From assembly GCA_017997515.1 (NCBI GenBank), contig JAGOEY010000034.1:1-7714 (forward strand): a stretch of 7,714 nucleotides of DNA, written 5' to 3'. Position 1 is the stretch's first letter, and the number at the start of each line of letters is the position of its first letter. Of the stretch, positions 1 to 5,985 are shown piece by piece. A program made the position numbers and the translations under genes. The notes beneath the pieces are model-generated. The model ran no database searches. It was not told where the DNA came from and worked only from the letters and a program-made list of their open reading frames with translations. This DNA is from Burkholderiaceae bacterium (GTDB lineage: Bacteria > Pseudomonadota > Gammaproteobacteria > Burkholderiales > Burkholderiaceae).

Positions 1-197
1 GCCGCCTGCTGCCGCTGACCATGATTGGCCAGATGATTTTGTTTGAAACGCTGTTTGCGCTGCTGTACGGGTTTTTGTGGGAGGCCCGCTGGCCCACCGC
101 GCTGGAAGCCCTGGCCATGGTGCTGGTGGGCGCCAGCGTGCTGGCGGGTATTTCGGCGCACCAGCCGCGCCAGCCTGTGCCGGAACACGGCAACTGA
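1..197 (+). CDS. EamA/DMT-family transporter, C-terminal fragment (5' end outside window)
   Basis: This reading frame is open from the first bases of the window to a TGA at 195-197 and encodes the last 64 or so residues of a membrane protein. Two hydrophobic stretches are visible: one beginning LTMIGQMILFETLFALLYG, and a second, ALEALAMVLVGASVLAGI, separated by the short polar turn EARWP. A hydrophilic tail (HQPRQPVPEHGN) follows. This pattern (a final pair of helices with an ETLFALLYG-like segment and a WP turn) is typical of the end of EamA/drug-metabolite transporter proteins of about 300 residues, inner-membrane exporters or permeases of small metabolites. The substrate cannot be inferred. 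The gene converges on ptsI with only 21 bp between stop codons and no obvious terminator hairpin. The family call is moderately secure, since only the C-terminus is visible. Confidence 0.7.
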   Translation, partial: RLLPLTMIGQMILFETLFALLYGFLWEARWPTALEALAMVLVGASVLAGISAHQPRQPVPEHGN

Positions 198-218
198 CGC
201 TGCGGCGGACCGGCCAGC

Positions 219-1988
219 TCAGTCGGCCATCAGGGCTGCGGGGTCGTCCGCCAGCAGCACAGTGTGCGCCCAGCTTTGCAGCCGTGTGGTGTCACAGCGC
301 AGGATTTGCTGTTTGACGGCCAGGATTTGCGACGGGTGCATGGAAAAGCTGCGCAGCCCCAGGCCGATCAGCAGGCGCGTCATGCTGGTGTCACCGGCCA
401 TTTCCCCACACACACTCACCCCTTTGCCCTGGCGGCGGCATTCGGCAATGGTGTCGGCCACCAGCCCCAGCACCGCAGGGTGCAGCGGGTCGTACAGGTG
501 GGCCACAGACTCGTCGGCGCGGTCGATGGCCAGGGTGTACTGGATCAGGTCGTTGGTGCCAATCGACAAAAAGTCGAAGTAGCGCAGGAACATCTTGACC
601 ATCAGCGCGGCGGCCGGGATCTCGATCATCGCGCCGAGTTTGACCGGGCCGTACGCCACACCCCGGTTGTCCAGCTCGGCCCGCGCGTGGTCGAGCAGGG
701 CCAGCGTGTGGCGGATTTCGCTGCCGTGGGCCAGCATGGGGATCAGCAGGTTCACCTGCCCATGGGCGGCTGCGCGCAACACCGCACGCAGCTGGGTGCG
801 GAACATGGCCGGGTCGGCCAGGCTCCAGCGGATGGCACGCAGGCCGAGTGCGGGGTTCAGGTGGGCGGCATCGTGGACAGCGGCATCCAGCGGTTTGTCG
901 GCCCCCACGTCCACAGTGCGGATGGTCACGGGCAGGCCCTGCATGCCCTCCACCGCCCGCAGATAGGCCTGGTACTGTTCTTCTTCGTTGGGCAAGTCCC
1001 CTTGGCGGCCCATGAACAAAAACTCGCTGCGGAACAGGCCCACCCCGACGGCCCCGGCGGCCAGGGCAGCGGCGGCGTCTTCGGGCATTTCGATGTTGGC
1101 CAGCAGCTCGACGCGTTGCTCGTCCAGCGTCATCGCGGGGGTATGGCGCAGGCGAGACAGGCGCTCGCGCTCCAGGTCGCCCTGGCGCTGCTTGAAGCCG
1201 TATTCGGCCAGGATGATGGGGGACGGGTCCACGATCATCACCCCGGCATCGCCGTCGATGATGACCCAGTCGTCCTGGCGCACCAGCTGGCTGGCGCTGC
1301 GTGCGCCCACCACAGCCGGAATGTCCATGCTGCGGGCAACGATGGCGGTGTGGGAGGTCTTTCCACCCACGTCGGTCACAAAGCCTGCAAACACACTTTG
1401 TTTGAACTGCAGCATGTCGGCGGGCGACAGGTCGTGCGCCACCAGCACCAAAGGCACGTCCACCGTGTCATCGAGCAGCAGGTCCTGCTGGGTGCGGCGG
1501 CGTGGGGAGGGCGGTGGCGGCGCGACGGGGGACGCAACCCCCTTCATGTAACGCAGGATACGTTCAACCACCTGCTCCAGGTCGGCCTTGCGCTCGCGCA
1601 GGTAGGCGTCTTCCATCTCGTCGAACTGGCGCGCAATCACTTCGAGCTGGGTGGTGAGCGCCCACTCGGCGTTGTACAGACGCTCGGTGATCCAGTGTTT
1701 GACGCCGGTGGTCAGCGCCTCGTCCTGCAGCAGCATCAGGTGTACATCGAGGATGGCCGACAGCTCGTGCGGTGCGTCCTTGGCACTCATCTGCGCCACG
1801 CTGTGCTGCAGTCGCTGCAGCTCTTCCACCACCGCATTACGTCCGGCACGTACCCGGTCGATCTCCGACGCCACCCGCGACGGGTCGATGAAGTAATGCG
1901 CCACATCCACGCGGCTCGACGCGACCAGCACCGCACGCCCAATGGCAATACCTCTGGCAACAGGAAGTCCGTGGATGGAAAAGGTCAT
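219..1988 (-). CDS. ptsI: PTS enzyme I (phosphoenolpyruvate-protein phosphotransferase)
   Basis: This cytoplasmic enzyme takes phosphate from phosphoenolpyruvate and passes it to HPr. The protein has 589 residues; E. coli EI has 575. The N-terminal GLPVARGIAIG motif is at 7-17. The phospho-histidine motif GGKTSHTAIVAR has its active His at residue 213, equivalent to E. coli His189. The PEP-binding C-terminal barrel carries GLFRSEFLF (Arg320), RTVDVGADKP (Arg357), MIEIP (Glu455) and SIGTNDL (Asn479/Asp480). The catalytic CGEMAGD motif has Cys527. All key residues are present, so the enzyme should be active. A Pro/Arg-rich stretch at about 153-168 is inserted ahead of the phospho-His domain and accounts for much of the extra length. 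A GGAG ribosome-binding site (1994-1997) lies five bases before the ATG. The gene starts 18 bp after the ptsH stop and is the last gene of the run. Confidence 0.97.
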   Translation of the reverse strand: MTFSIHGLPVARGIAIGRAVLVASSRVDVAHYFIDPSRVASEIDRVRAGRNAVVEELQRLQHSVAQMSAKDAPHELSAILDVHLMLLQDEALTTGVKHWITERLYNAEWALTTQLEVIARQFDEMEDAYLRERKADLEQVVERILRYMKGVASPVAPPPPSPRRRTQQDLLLDDTVDVPLVLVAHDLSPADMLQFKQSVFAGFVTDVGGKTSHTAIVARSMDIPAVVGARSASQLVRQDDWVIIDGDAGVMIVDPSPIILAEYGFKQRQGDLERERLSRLRHTPAMTLDEQRVELLANIEMPEDAAAALAAGAVGVGLFRSEFLFMGRQGDLPNEEEQYQAYLRAVEGMQGLPVTIRTVDVGADKPLDAAVHDAAHLNPALGLRAIRWSLADPAMFRTQLRAVLRAAAHGQVNLLIPMLAHGSEIRHTLALLDHARAELDNRGVAYGPVKLGAMIEIPAAALMVKMFLRYFDFLSIGTNDLIQYTLAIDRADESVAHLYDPLHPAVLGLVADTIAECRRQGKGVSVCGEMAGDTSMTRLLIGLGLRSFSMHPSQILAVKQQILRCDTTRLQSWAHTVLLADDPAALMAD

Positions 1989-1993
1989 GTCTG

Positions 1994-1997
1994 CTCC
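1994..1997 (-). promoter_or_regulatory. Ribosome-binding site of ptsI
   Basis: GGAG on the minus strand lies five bases upstream of the ptsI ATG, inside the 18-bp gap after ptsH. It is the clearest Shine-Dalgarno sequence in the minus-strand run and supports the chosen ptsI start. Confidence 0.7.
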
Positions 1998-2006
1998 GTC
2001 AAATGG

Positions 2007-2276
2007 CTATTCACCTTCGCCGAATTTGTCGGCCATGAGTGCGAGCAGTGCATCCATGGCCTCCTGCTCCCGCGCACCGTCGGTCTCCAGCGTCACGGTG
2101 GAGCCCAGTCCGGCGGCCAGCATCATGACCCCCATGATGCTTTTAGCGTTGACACGGCGTTCGCCTTTGGCGATCCAGACTTCACACGGAAAACTGCCCG
2201 CGAGTTTGGTCAGTTTGGCCGAGGCACGGGCGTGCAGGCCGAGCTTATTGCTGATGGTCGTAGTGGTTTTGATCAT
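2007..2276 (-). CDS. ptsH: PTS phosphocarrier protein HPr
   Basis: HPr is a small cytoplasmic phosphocarrier that accepts phosphate from enzyme I and hands it to EIIA. The product has 89 residues, the normal family size. The active-site motif GLHARAS places the phosphorylated His at residue 15, the canonical position. The second motif, AKSIMGVMMLAAG, places a Ser at 46, the residue phosphorylated by HPr kinase/phosphorylase (HprK) in Gram-positives and many Proteobacteria. This suggests, but does not show, HprK control. The start lies inside the end of the EIIA gene (32-nt overlap) and has only a weak purine stretch (GAAAAA) next to the ATG, so translation is probably coupled to EIIA. The ptsI start is 18 bp downstream of the stop codon. 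Confidence 0.97.
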   Translation of the reverse strand: MIKTTTTISNKLGLHARASAKLTKLAGSFPCEVWIAKGERRVNAKSIMGVMMLAAGLGSTVTLETDGAREQEAMDALLALMADKFGEGE

Positions 2277-2691
2277 TTTTTCGGCGCGCCTGATTTTGCG
2301 GCGCGGTTATGGAGACTTGCATGACCCCCTGGGTGCCACCGGCCAGCGCACGGGTGACCAGGGCGTCCAGCGTTTCATGCCGGTAACTCACGGTGCGCAG
2401 CAGCATCGGCAGGTTGACCCCCGCGATCAGCCGCGAGCGCACACCGTCCACCAGCTTTTGCGCCACGTTGCAGGGGGTGGCCCCAAACACGTCGGCCAGC
2501 ACCAGCACATGCGGCGTGTTCAATTGCTGCAGCGTGATACGTGCGGCCTGGAAGGTTTCTTCGGGCGACACGTTGGGCAACACGTCGAGTGCGGCCACCC
2601 CGTCGCCACAGTCCGGGAAGACGTGTAATGCGCACTGCCGCAAGGCGTTGGCCAAAGGGGCGTGGGCCACGATGAGGATACTGTTGTTCAT
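2245..2691 (-). CDS. PTS EIIA component, mannose/fructose (EIIA-Man) type
   Basis: This 148-residue protein is a stand-alone EIIA of the mannose family, which accepts phosphate from HPr. ILIVAHAPLANAL puts the phospho-accepting His at residue 10. LVLADVFGATPCN puts a conserved Asp at residue 67, matching positions 10 and 67 of E. coli EIIA(Man). The tail from about 131 (PQNQARRKNDQNHYDHQQ) is polar and mostly encoded in the overlap with ptsH, so it may be an extension without catalytic role. I chose the ATG at 2691 because His10 then falls at its canonical position; the frame stays open upstream to 2874, but only over sequence belonging to the MFS gene. No Shine-Dalgarno is visible: the leader is pyrimidine-rich and ends CCTCC. 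No EIIB or EIIC is nearby, which fits a regulatory PTS as described for the equivalent Ralstonia/Cupriavidus cluster. Confidence 0.93.
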   Translation of the reverse strand: MNNSILIVAHAPLANALRQCALHVFPDCGDGVAALDVLPNVSPEETFQAARITLQQLNTPHVLVLADVFGATPCNVAQKLVDGVRSRLIAGVNLPMLLRTVSYRHETLDALVTRALAGGTQGVMQVSITAPQNQARRKNDQNHYDHQQ

Positions 2692-2719
2692 GGAGGACGG
2701 CGGGGAGACAAGAGGCGGA

Positions 2720-3946
2720 TTATGGCGTTTTACCGGGTGCCCACAGGAAGTAGAGGTACGACACCACGCTGCCTGCCAGGTACACCCCCATGGTGGCGCG
2801 AAACGCATCGGTGGCAGAAGCACCCGCCGCCGAGAACACATCAATCCCCACACCAATACCCCACTGCAGCACAAAAACCCCCAGAAAGATCACAAGGTTG
2901 TAGGCCGACAAGGCCCGGCCCGACAGCGCCGCCGGAAACACCATCCCCACCGCCGGCTGCGCCAAAGACACAAAGGTGCATGTAACACAAAATAGGGCCC
3001 AAGCGCCCGCCCCTGCTGCGTTACCAGCTATCAAAATTGATATAAGCACTGCGAAGTTCAGCGGCAAACCCCAGGCAATCAGCCGGTTGACATGGAAGCC
3101 TTTGCGAAACAGCACCGGGGTCAGCAGGCCCCAGCCCCAGAAGGTGCACAACATGGCCAGGTTGATGAAGAACAGGCCGGTGGCGGCCTCCTGGGGGCTG
3201 TAGCCCGCCACCCGGGTCATCCACGGCCCGGCCCACAGCGTCTGCACCGCCACCATGCCGCCGTAGCTGAAGAAGCCAATCGGCACCATGCGGCGAAAGT
3301 ACGGGTGCCGCCACACGTCCGCGTAACCCGCGCGCGGCGCGTCCGGGTCTGCGGCCGAGGGGCCCGCCGCTGCGGGTTGCCAGGCAGGCACACGCCACCA
3401 GAGCAGCAGCATCGCCAGCACCAGCAACACGGCCAGCCCCCAGAACAGCGGACGCCAGCCAAAGTACGGCAGCAGCCACTGCACAGGCAAGGTGGACGCC
3501 AGCATGCCGAACGAACCAGTCATCAGCATCCACGAGTTGGCACGCAGCTGCGTCGCGGGCGACAACCAGCGCCGGTACGCAGTGAGGGGCGCCATCAGGC
3601 AGGCGCTGACGCCCACACCACACAACACCCGTGCGGCCATCAGGGCCGAGAAGCTGGTGGCCATCGAAAACGCCACACAACCGACCACCGCAATCCCCAG
3701 GAACCCCAGCAGCACTTTTTTGGGCCCGTGGCGGTCAAGCCAGGAGCCCAGAGGCAACTGGCTGGCGGAAAACCCCAGGAAGTACCCACCCGCTAGCAGC
3801 CCCAGGCTGCGCGAGTCCAGCGCAAAGTCAGCCGTCAGGGTGGGCGACAAGGTGGCGGTGATGGCGCGCAACAGGGCGGACAGGAAGTAGGCAAACGCAA
3901 AACTCAGGAACACCACCACCGCGGTGCGACGGGACAACACACTCAT
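2720..3946 (-). CDS. Major facilitator superfamily (MFS) transporter
   Basis: This 408-residue inner-membrane protein has a twelve-helix layout. The MFS motif A is clear between helices 2 and 3, GSWLDRHGPKKVLLG at 67-81. RVLCGVGVSACLMAP at 106-120 looks like the helix-4 Arg/Gly region. A polar loop at about 190-215, between WWRVPAWQ and VWRHPYFRRM, divides the two halves. The likely role is proton-coupled import or export of a small solute; the substrate is not inferable. The ATG overlaps the upstream lipoprotein stop in an ATGA arrangement, indicating translational coupling, and the stop is 28 bp before the EIIA start, so it is probably co-transcribed with the PTS genes. Codons for residues 300-320 contain an A+T-rich block resembling a dispersed repeat (see repeat feature). 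MFS membership is secure; subfamily is unknown. Confidence 0.92.
   Translation of the reverse strand: MSVLSRRTAVVVFLSFAFAYFLSALLRAITATLSPTLTADFALDSRSLGLLAGGYFLGFSASQLPLGSWLDRHGPKKVLLGFLGIAVVGCVAFSMATSFSALMAARVLCGVGVSACLMAPLTAYRRWLSPATQLRANSWMLMTGSFGMLASTLPVQWLLPYFGWRPLFWGLAVLLVLAMLLLWWRVPAWQPAAAGPSAADPDAPRAGYADVWRHPYFRRMVPIGFFSYGGMVAVQTLWAGPWMTRVAGYSPQEAATGLFFINLAMLCTFWGWGLLTPVLFRKGFHVNRLIAWGLPLNFAVLISILIAGNAAGAGAWALFCVTCTFVSLAQPAVGMVFPAALSGRALSAYNLVIFLGVFVLQWGIGVGIDVFSAAGASATDAFRATMGVYLAGSVVSYLYFLWAPGKTP
2988..3045 (-). repeat. Possible Comamonadaceae-type dispersed repeat inside MFS coding sequence
   Basis: Within a G+C-rich gene lies a local A+T-rich segment containing the perfect palindrome TATCAAAATTGATA (3029-3042). 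It is followed in the minus-strand reading by a G+C-rich middle and a block ending GGGCCCTATTTTG. The 10-mer AGCTATCAAA at 3026-3035 recurs at 7291-7300 in an intergenic repeat. The overall order resembles, from memory, short intergenic repeats common in Comamonadaceae. It stays in frame and encodes residues about 301-320 of the transporter, within a predicted helix. The shared 10-mer and palindrome are seen directly; the repeat identity is inferred. Confidence 0.4.
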
Positions 3947-4488
3947 GGGAATCGAATGCCTTCAAAGAAGGTGGTGGCCACGGCGGCGTCGGGCTTGGGG
4001 CTGTACACCACGGCATTCAGAACATAGGTGCTGCTGCCCATACGCCGTGCGAACCAGGCGGCATCGGCCACCACCGGCGCACCGTTGGCACGCTGGCCGG
4101 TCACCACCATCCGCAGCGCCTGCGGCACAGGCAGGGCGCCGGGCGGAATAAATGCCGCAGGGCGGGTGTCGGCAGGGGGCGGGGTGGCATGCAGATGGGC
4201 CAGGGTGGCCGTCTTCCAGTGGTTCAACGCATCACCCACATCAATGCCCGGAGGCACGGGGGCCCAGGCCACGGCAAAGGTGGCATCACCCGCGTCGCAG
4301 CCCAGCATCGACATCTCCACCGGCTGCCCGGCCAAGGGCACACTGCGGGTGCCTTTGTCGGGCTTGCAGGGCAGCAGCAGCTCCAGGCCGGGAGCGTCCG
4401 CACGCACCGTGCGCCAATTGAATGCGGGGGAACAGCCGGCCGCAATGACGAGCACAGCAACAAAAACCACACGGGGGAGACAAGACAT
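3943..4488 (-). CDS. Predicted small lipoprotein of unknown function
   Basis: I do not recognise a family. From the ATG at 4488 the product has 181 residues, beginning with a short basic segment, a hydrophobic core (VVFVAVLVIAAG) and Cys19 in the context AAGC, which fits a type II signal peptide with lipid attachment at Cys19. The mature part is non-membrane, Pro/Ala-rich, and has two further cysteines (Cys41 and Cys64) that could form a disulfide in the periplasm. The frame remains open upstream to a GTG at 4551, but that start would bury the signal peptide 21 residues inside. No Shine-Dalgarno precedes 4488; a GATAAT hexamer lies just upstream. The stop overlaps the MFS start (ATGA), so it is probably the first gene of the run that includes the PTS genes. 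Lipoprotein status is likely; function unknown. Confidence 0.72.
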   Translation of the reverse strand: MSCLPRVVFVAVLVIAAGCSPAFNWRTVRADAPGLELLLPCKPDKGTRSVPLAGQPVEMSMLGCDAGDATFAVAWAPVPPGIDVGDALNHWKTATLAHLHATPPPADTRPAAFIPPGALPVPQALRMVVTGQRANGAPVVADAAWFARRMGSSTYVLNAVVYSPKPDAAVATTFFEGIRFP

Positions 4489-4530
4489 CGGTTGATTATC
4501 AGCCGGGCCCTGCCGGACTGCACCTGCTAC

Positions 4531-4543
4531 GCTGCAGTGCAGC
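4531..4543. repeat. Palindrome GCTGCA-G-TGCAGC
   Basis: This is a perfect 6-1-6 inverted repeat in the divergent intergenic region, about 45 bp upstream of the lipoprotein start. It could be an operator for a dimeric regulator. Short palindromes also arise by chance in G+C-rich DNA, so the functional claim is weak. Confidence 0.3.
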
Positions 4544-4612
4544 AGACCCACCCTGCGCAGCGCCGCACAAACACATTGATCCCGGCCTGTTTCTGGCTAA
4601 ACTCATCACACA

Positions 4613-4627
4613 ACCATCTTGGATGGT
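4613..4627. repeat. Palindrome ACCATC-TTG-GATGGT
   Basis: This perfect 6-3-6 inverted repeat starts ten bases after the candidate -10 (4598-4603) of the kinase-like gene, so it would sit at or just after the transcription start. It could be an operator or a small 5' hairpin. The repeat is seen directly; the role is inferred. Confidence 0.35.
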
Positions 4628-4689
4628 GTGCGCAATGGTTCTGGCCGGCAGAGCCCCTGCTTTTCTGCTCCCCCGGCCCCCTCCTCACC

Positions 4690-5853
4690 ATGCCGCCCCA
4701 CAAGCCTTCTATGCCTCCGCTGGACATGCCAGAGCCCGACGCCGCAGATGCGGCCGAGCCGTCTCTGGACGAGGCCACCGTGCCGCCCGCCCTGAAGGAC
4801 TATGCCTTGGCTGCCGCAATGGGACGCCAGCTGTCCGAACCGCTGGCCGACATGCAGAACATCGTGCAGGCCCTGCTCGACACCGGCAAGATTTCCCGCC
4901 GCAAAGTGCAGATGCTGCTGGGGGGCCTGGCCCGGGTTCGCCAGCTGTCCATGCAAAGCCAGCAGCTGGCGCGTTTGTCACAAGGCCGCGTGCGCCAGTC
5001 CCATGAACGTTTGCGCCTGGATGCCGTGGTGCGCCAGGCCCTGGAAGAACACTCCGAGGCGTTTCACCAGCAAGGGGTGGAGCTGGTGCAGCGCATCCGG
5101 CCCGTCGAAATCATCCTGGACCCAGGCATGGTGTCGGCGCTGTTGGATGCCGCGCTGGCCTGCGCCACGGTGCGCGGCAGCCGTTTGATGGTCACGCTGG
5201 AGATGCGCAACCGGCCGGAACACGGCATGTTGACCCTGAACACCGTCCAGACCGTGGTGACCGACCATACCCTCACCGTGAACAGCGGCATGGTGGACAC
5301 GGTCGCCTGGCGTCTGCTGAGTGAAGTGGCACGGGCCAGCGCGGTCACACTGGCACACGCCGAAGAGCTCGGGCACAGCACGCTGGCCCTCGAATTCCCG
5401 CGCACCGTGCGCCAGCTGGAGGGGCTGACGCAGGCGGACATGGACGTGAGTGACGACTCCCGGTCCCACCTGGACTCCAAAATGGTGTCGGGCCAGCGCA
5501 TCCTGCTGTTCACGTCGGATGACTCGCTCGGGCAAATCACCTCCCGTGTCTGCAACCATCTGGGCCTGTTGCTGGACACGGCCACCTCATCGGAGCTGGC
5601 GGTGCGCCAGTGCGAGATGGAAAAACCCCATTTGCTCATTTTTGACGAGCGGGATACCGACGAAGCGTTTGATGCGCTGCGCAATGACCTGCAGCGTATG
5701 GAGCCCGGGTTCCCGATGATCAGTATTGCCGACGACGCCAACACGCTGGCCATGTCCAGCTGGACGGGTGACAGCATTGCCCGTATCGGCCGCAGCGACC
5801 TGCGCGCCCGGCTGCCACAGGTGCTGGCGCTGGAGCTTGCAAAAGCACTGTAG
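4690..5853 (+). CDS. Degenerate hybrid histidine kinase-like protein (pseudo-kinase plus receiver-like domain)
   Basis: The product is a soluble protein of 387 residues with no membrane segment. After an acidic, Pro/Ala-rich N-terminus (1-35), residues 40-130 resemble a kinase dimerisation helical hairpin. At 44-52, MGRQLSEPL aligns with the H-box pattern HELRTPL, but Arg46 replaces the phospho-accepting His. Residues 139-237 resemble a HATPase domain: IILDPGMVSALLDAAL lies where the N-box should be, with Ala154 in place of the Asn, and DTVAWRLLSEVARASAVTLA (203-222) resembles the G2/helix region without its glycines. Residues 267-387 look like a receiver, with an acidic pair Asp277/Asp278 and Asp319 (LLIFDERD), but no clear conserved Lys. 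It therefore probably cannot bind ATP or autophosphorylate and may act as a scaffold or sensor. The ATG at 4690 has no Shine-Dalgarno; an ATG at 4711 is an alternative. The fold assignment is inferred. Confidence 0.75.
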   Translation: MPPHKPSMPPLDMPEPDAADAAEPSLDEATVPPALKDYALAAAMGRQLSEPLADMQNIVQALLDTGKISRRKVQMLLGGLARVRQLSMQSQQLARLSQGRVRQSHERLRLDAVVRQALEEHSEAFHQQGVELVQRIRPVEIILDPGMVSALLDAALACATVRGSRLMVTLEMRNRPEHGMLTLNTVQTVVTDHTLTVNSGMVDTVAWRLLSEVARASAVTLAHAEELGHSTLALEFPRTVRQLEGLTQADMDVSDDSRSHLDSKMVSGQRILLFTSDDSLGQITSRVCNHLGLLLDTATSSELAVRQCEMEKPHLLIFDERDTDEAFDALRNDLQRMEPGFPMISIADDANTLAMSSWTGDSIARIGRSDLRARLPQVLALELAKAL

Positions 5854-5860
5854 TTGCACA

Positions 5861-5960
5861 GCCCCGGGCCTAGCGGACTTTGTTCCGCTACTCCTTCCCC
5901 CTTGCAGGGGGCGACACCAGTGGCCTGGCAAAGCCAGTTCCACGGTGTCTGCTTGAAGTA
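5861..5960 (+). repeat. Structured dispersed repeat, copy 1 (three hairpins)
   Basis: This 100-bp element lies in the convergent gap between the kinase-like gene (stop 5853) and the DUF4197 gene (stop 5986). It matches the reverse complement of 7351-7450 at 81 of 100 positions without gaps. It forms three hairpins. The first is TAGCGGA/TCCGCTA (5871-5877 with 5884-5890). The second is CCCCCT/AGGGGG (5897-5902 with 5906-5911). The third is long, 5913-5949, pairing GACACC with GGTGTC, GTGG with CCAC, and CTGGC with GCCAG around an AAA loop. It may act as a terminator or as a REP-like element; no transposase is near. Confidence 0.8.
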
Positions 5961-5985
5961 CCTCGCATCCCTCGTATGCCAGGAC

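Larger units (their letters stand above)
4489..4689. promoter_or_regulatory. Divergent intergenic region between lipoprotein and pseudo-kinase genes
   Basis: This 201-bp region must drive the leftward lipoprotein-MFS-PTS run and the rightward kinase-like gene. On the plus strand, TTGATC (4576-4581) and TAAACT (4598-4603), separated by 16 bp, make a plausible but weak sigma-70 promoter, each matching consensus at four of six positions. On the minus strand, GATAAT (4495-4500) ends six bases before the lipoprotein ATG; if used as a -10 it would give a leaderless message, although no good -35 accompanies it. Two palindromes (4531-4543 and 4613-4627) are listed separately. Confidence 0.4.

Noticed and set aside
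198..218. A terminator between the EamA-type gene and ptsI
   Set aside because: The 21-bp gap has no convincing stem with a T run; only short GGCC-type complementarity is present.
264..2324. A 686-codon open frame on the plus strand
   Set aside because: It lies antisense to ptsI and ptsH, whose catalytic motifs are intact. Its translation is a His/Gln/Gly-rich string with no recognisable domain, as expected for the complement of G+C-rich coding DNA.
2692..2874. N-terminal extension of EIIA to 2874
   Set aside because: It overlaps the end of the MFS gene in another frame and would displace the active His from its canonical position 10.
4189..4689. Upstream extension of the kinase-like gene to an ATG at 4189
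   Set aside because: The added 167 residues are antisense to the lipoprotein gene and cross the divergent intergenic region; the composition is not protein-like until about 4690.
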